This document shows, piece by piece, positions 6,433-8,377 of a DNA stretch of 8,377 nt; positions within the stretch are counted from its first letter, which is position 1; every line of letters begins with the position of its first letter. The stretch is from JBIOJB01 sp044450465 (GTDB taxonomy: Bacteria; Chloroflexota; Dormibacteria; Dormibacterales; Dormibacteraceae). The DNA is taken from NCBI GenBank assembly GCA_044450465.1, contig JBIOJB010000119.1, positions 1-8,377 on the forward strand, in the 5' to 3' direction. The notes below the pieces were generated by a model that saw nothing but the letters and a program-made list of their open reading frames with translations, did no database searches and had not been told where the DNA came from. The position numbers and the translations under genes are program-made.

Positions 6433-6471
6433 TTCTTGATAAGCACCGCGGATGCTGAGTTTGTGACACCC
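6433..6471 (-). promoter_or_regulatory. Possible autoregulated ECF promoter before the sigma gene
   Basis: The 39 bases between the membrane-protein stop and the sigma GTG contain, on the minus strand, TGTCACA (6468-6462), which resembles a -35 element known for some ECF groups (for example ECF41). Sixteen bases later the sequence is TGCT, not the CGTC expected for ECF41, so the -10 is unconvincing. If used, the message would be nearly leaderless. This is a weak, motif-only call. Confidence 0.25.
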
Positions 6472-6951
6472 TCACGCGGGCCTGGCTGAACGCCAGAAGT
6501 GACCGGCCACGGCCTTGAAAAAGGGGCCGCCCCAGATGCCCACCGAGAGCAGCGCGGCGAATATGACCACGGCGTCGATGCTCTCGCGCCCGGCGCCCGA
6601 CCAGTAAACGTCCTGCAGGTTGAGCCAGAGCGCGAACTCGTCGAGGGTGAGCGCAGCGCCAACCCCATATGCCACGGCGGTCAGGCTCGCCACCCAGTTC
6701 GACCCGACCCCTGCCTCGATCAGCCAGAGATACCCCACCGCCAGCAGCAGAAGGATCCCCCACACCAGGTGGTGGATGTGAAGGCCGCCGCTGGTCACGT
6801 TGTGGAACGGGCCCACTCCCGCGCGAATCAGGTGGGTGATTCCTCGAACCACGCCGAAGGTGAGCAAAAAGCCGAGGGAGGCCAAAAACAGCCGCTCCCG
6901 GCGCTCGTCGCTGAAGTGGAAGTGGTACAGCTTCTTGAGCGCCGTGATCAA
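6472..6951 (-). CDS. Conserved four-helix membrane protein of unknown function
   Basis: A 159-residue integral membrane protein with hydrophobic segments at about 20-42, 60-80, 86-110 and 125-147. Conserved-looking polar features lie at membrane edges: HIHH (58-61) followed by LVWGI, then YGVGAALTLDEFALWLNL (95-112), DVYW (114-117) and GRESID (121-126). The paired histidines plus D104, E105 and D114 could form a metal or active site, but no function is established that I can name. I recall similar LTLDEFALWL proteins as uncharacterised actinobacterial membrane proteins. The start is TTG at 6951, supported by AGGAAGG seven bases upstream. It begins 12 bases after the EVE-protein stop and ends 39 bases before the sigma gene, so it is probably co-transcribed. 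Confidence 0.85.
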   Translation of the reverse strand: MITALKKLYHFHFSDERRERLFLASLGFLLTFGVVRGITHLIRAGVGPFHNVTSGGLHIHHLVWGILLLLAVGYLWLIEAGVGSNWVASLTAVAYGVGAALTLDEFALWLNLQDVYWSGAGRESIDAVVIFAALLSVGIWGGPFFKAVAGHFWRSARPA

Positions 6952-6958
6952 GCGTTGG

Positions 6959-6965
6959 CCTTCCT
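6959..6965 (-). promoter_or_regulatory. Shine-Dalgarno site deciding the TTG start of the membrane protein
   Basis: Minus-strand AGGAAGG overlaps the TAG stop of the EVE-domain gene and sits seven bases before TTG at 6951. It is well placed for that codon, and the next in-frame methionine is not near the N-terminus. Confidence 0.65.
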
Positions 6966-7569
6966 AGCCGGCGAGCTGCTTCCGCTTCCGGGCACTGCGG
7001 ACGATCTCGTCTTCGAGAATCACGAAATCCGTTCGCGGAAGGGCGTGGATGTGACCCTGGAAGGCAAGCGTCCAGTGCTCTGGCGGCCATTTCCGCACGT
7101 AGTCGAGCCGGTAGGCGAGCTCCTTGGCGGGCACCCAGTCCACCTCATCCAGCGCGACGTCGAGCCGGATGTGGACCCGCCACGGATAGTCCTCATCCCG
7201 TCGCACCGAACGCCAAATCGGAGTGTGGTCCTCGTACATGGGTGACGCGACCGTGACCGTGGCGGCGAAAGCCATGCGGCCCGTCACGTAATAGAGGACG
7301 CGATCACCGACCTTCATGGTCTCGACCCGGCGGCGGTGTCGCGTCTTGAGCCCCTGGATCGAGAACCCGAGCTCGCGGGTCTTTCTGAAGTTGTCCGGGG
7401 AGGTGACGATCATCCAGTACTGTGCGGGCCGCCCGCCACCTGCGCCACCCGACTTGCGTTTGCGCCGGCGGCCCGATTTGGTCGGGCGCTGGCCGGCCTG
7501 CACCGTGGGAGCTGCAGGATCCGCCGGACCTGGCGTCGGGGGTGCGTCCGACACCGGGTTCTCAGCCAC
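6964..7569 (-). CDS. EVE-domain (PUA-like) protein with basic disordered N-terminal tail
   Basis: A 201-residue soluble protein. Residues 1-48 are Pro/Ala-rich and then strongly basic (RRRKRK at 34-39, followed by a Gly-rich linker), and are likely disordered and nucleic-acid binding. From 50 to 192 the pattern is that of an EVE domain: YWMIVTSPDNF (51-61), MKVGDRVLYYVTG (85-97), AATVTVASPMY (102-112), YPWRVHIRLD (128-137) and an aromatic-rich WPPEHW (161-166). EVE domains share the PUA/YTH fold and are thought to bind modified bases in RNA or DNA. The ligand here is unknown. The start is GTG at 7569 with AGGA seven bases upstream; it overlaps the DinB stop by 8 bases (GTGGCTGA), so the two are translationally coupled. 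The next gene follows after 12 bases. Confidence 0.88.
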   Translation of the reverse strand: MAENPVSDAPPTPGPADPAAPTVQAGQRPTKSGRRRKRKSGGAGGGRPAQYWMIVTSPDNFRKTRELGFSIQGLKTRHRRRVETMKVGDRVLYYVTGRMAFAATVTVASPMYEDHTPIWRSVRRDEDYPWRVHIRLDVALDEVDWVPAKELAYRLDYVRKWPPEHWTLAFQGHIHALPRTDFVILEDEIVRSARKRKQLAG

Positions 7570-8089
7570 CGCTCGGTCCTGCTGGTCCGATGGGACCCAG
7601 CTCCTGCGGCTCGGGCAGAAGCGCGATCAGGTTGCGCAGCTGCGCGATGTGACTCATCTCATGGCGAGCCACGACACCACAGACGTCCAGAAGGGTCGTG
7701 TCGCCATCGTGAACATCGGTGACGACTCGTTCCCACTCGCTTTTGCCCCACCCGTGGAGGAGGTCGACGGTGCGGCGGCGCACGCGCGCGAAGTCGTCGA
7801 GCGCGTCTCGCAAGGGCATCGTCAGCTCCATGTCATGGGGCGGGTCAATGGCGGCTCGCACGCTGGCTGTGGTCTGCCCGTCAAGGTGAGCGCGGCGCAG
7901 GAGCGCGTCGACCTTGGACCCAGAGTCGACCAGGTGGGCGATGAGGCTGCTCAGGGTTGGAAAGGCGGGCCCGTGGCGGTACCTGAGCCTCGACTCGTCG
8001 AGCGGGGAGGCCAGGTCGTTGACGTGCTCCGGTACCGCGCTCATAAGCAGAACCACGTCCGCCGCCGACATCTCCTCCTGGAGCTCCAT
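7562..8089 (-). CDS. DinB-like four-helix metal-binding protein
   Basis: A 175-residue cytoplasmic protein of the DinB/YfiT superfamily. The expected three metal-ligand histidines are visible: H52 in LIAHLVDSG, and H143 and H147 in ARHEMSHIAQLRNLI, the typical H-xxx-H of the last helix. FPTLSSLIAHL and VRRRTVDLLHGW also fit the fold. Members include thiol-dependent transferases (bacillithiol or mycothiol dependent) and many of unknown activity; the cofactor cannot be assigned here. The C-terminus ends in a short collagen-like GPIGPAGPSGG tail. The start is ATG at 8089; the in-frame ATG at 8071 has AGGAGG too close to it (2 bases), so I prefer the first. This gene heads the minus-strand run and overlaps the EVE gene by 8 bases. 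Confidence 0.88.
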   Translation of the reverse strand: MELQEEMSAADVVLLMSAVPEHVNDLASPLDESRLRYRHGPAFPTLSSLIAHLVDSGSKVDALLRRAHLDGQTTASVRAAIDPPHDMELTMPLRDALDDFARVRRRTVDLLHGWGKSEWERVVTDVHDGDTTLLDVCGVVARHEMSHIAQLRNLIALLPEPQELGPIGPAGPSGG

Positions 8090-8141
8090 CTAGCAGTCGT
8101 CCCCCGGGTCCATGGATGAAACACTACATACTGGAAGCCCG
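8090..8141. promoter_or_regulatory. Divergent intergenic region between DinB and zinc-ribbon genes
   Basis: This is the only space for the promoter of the DinB-led run and of the small plus-strand gene. An AT-rich patch (TACATACT, 8124-8131) stands out in otherwise GC-rich sequence and could be a -10 element on either strand, but no clear -35 is seen. GGAAG just before the ATG at 8142 is a plausible ribosome site. Confidence 0.35.
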
Positions 8142-8339
8142 ATGGCCGAAGTGCAGGCCGCGTGCGATCGGTGTGGATCGGCGCTGGTGGAGGACGCCGC
8201 TTACTGTGAGAAATGCGGTGCGCGGACAAGACGCGCACGGAGGATGGTGCGTGTGGCCATCCGGATCGAGCTTGTCGTCTTCGTCATGGTGGCGCTGCTG
8301 GTGGTCGGATTCACCTACATCTACGCCGCCCAGAAATAG
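8142..8339 (+). CDS. Small zinc-ribbon membrane protein
   Basis: A 65-residue protein (75 if the in-frame ATG at 8112 is used). Its N-terminal zinc ribbon has two CxxC knuckles (CDRC, then CEKC 11 residues after the first pair), a basic linker (RTRRARRMVR) and one C-terminal membrane helix of about 22 residues (IELVVFVMVALLVVGFTYIY). Zinc-ribbon plus single-helix proteins are common in high-GC bacteria and mostly uncharacterised. I chose 8142 because GGAAG lies four bases upstream and because a start at 8112 would leave only 22 bases between divergent genes. The ten extra residues of the longer form show no conservation signal that I can judge. It is followed by a strong hairpin four bases after the stop. 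Confidence 0.75.
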   Translation: MAEVQAACDRCGSALVEDAAYCEKCGARTRRARRMVRVAIRIELVVFVMVALLVVGFTYIYAAQK

Positions 8340-8343
8340 ACGT

Positions 8344-8373
8344 ATGGGATGGAACCCAAGGGTTCCCTCCCAT
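8344..8373 (+). terminator. Strong hairpin terminator after the zinc-ribbon gene
   Basis: ATGGGA (8344-8349) and GGAACCC (8351-8357) pair with GGGTTCC (8360-8366) and TCCCAT (8368-8373): 13 base pairs with one T/C mismatch and a two-base AA apex, so the innermost pair probably opens. It starts four bases past the stop. No T-run follows before the window ends, and the near-symmetry means it could act in both directions. Confidence 0.65.
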
Positions 8374-8377
8374 GGCC

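Noticed and set aside
5464..6489. 341-codon plus-strand open frame antisense to the sigma and anti-sigma genes
   Set aside because: Its composition (runs of Arg, Ala, Ser) is typical of a high-GC shadow, and the opposite strand encodes clearly recognisable domains.
6371..7090. 239-codon minus-strand frame overlapping the membrane and sigma genes
   Set aside because: It is out of frame with three supported genes on the same strand, and its Arg/Gly/Pro-rich product is a frame-shadow pattern.
6499..8119. Plus-strand open frames of 248 and 267 codons opposite the membrane, EVE and DinB genes
   Set aside because: They lie over well-supported minus-strand genes and show no recognisable fold or ribosome site.

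Overview
The window is high-GC, densely packed bacterial DNA with frequent GTG/TTG starts. Several proteins resemble actinobacterial ones: the thiamine-diphosphate enzyme is very close in pattern to the mycobacterial IlvG-type protein, and a four-helix membrane protein carries an LTLDEFALWLNL motif. This points to an actinobacterium or a related high-GC soil lineage such as Chloroflexota/Dormibacterota. That is inference from protein style; no rRNA or tRNA is present to settle it.

Left part (1-2517, plus strand): the C-terminal two thirds of a thiamine-diphosphate enzyme of the acetolactate synthase / 2-hydroxyacyl-CoA lyase family, cut by the window edge. After 76 bases comes a complete glutamate dehydrogenase with all the classical active-site residues. 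The gap between them holds two overlapping hairpins, the second abutting the gdh start codon.

Middle (2518-2899): a 382-base non-coding stretch between converging genes, almost entirely made of repeats. It has two ~100-base direct copies, each ending in the same 7-bp-stem hairpin, followed by a 46-base tandem array built on that hairpin. It probably ends transcription from both sides and may belong to a genome-wide repeat family.

Right part (8089 down to 2900, minus strand): seven genes in one tight run with gaps of 10-39 bases or overlaps of 8 and 17 bases. In transcription order they are a DinB-fold protein, an EVE-domain protein with a basic disordered tail, a four-helix membrane protein, an ECF sigma factor, its zinc-binding membrane anti-sigma factor with a large outer domain, an ABC ATPase, and an ABC-2 permease. 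The likely logic of the last four is that an envelope signal sensed by the anti-sigma factor releases the sigma factor, which raises expression of the ABC exporter. The role of the first three in this pathway is unknown.

Right edge: a small zinc-ribbon membrane protein is transcribed divergently from the DinB gene and is followed by a strong hairpin terminator.
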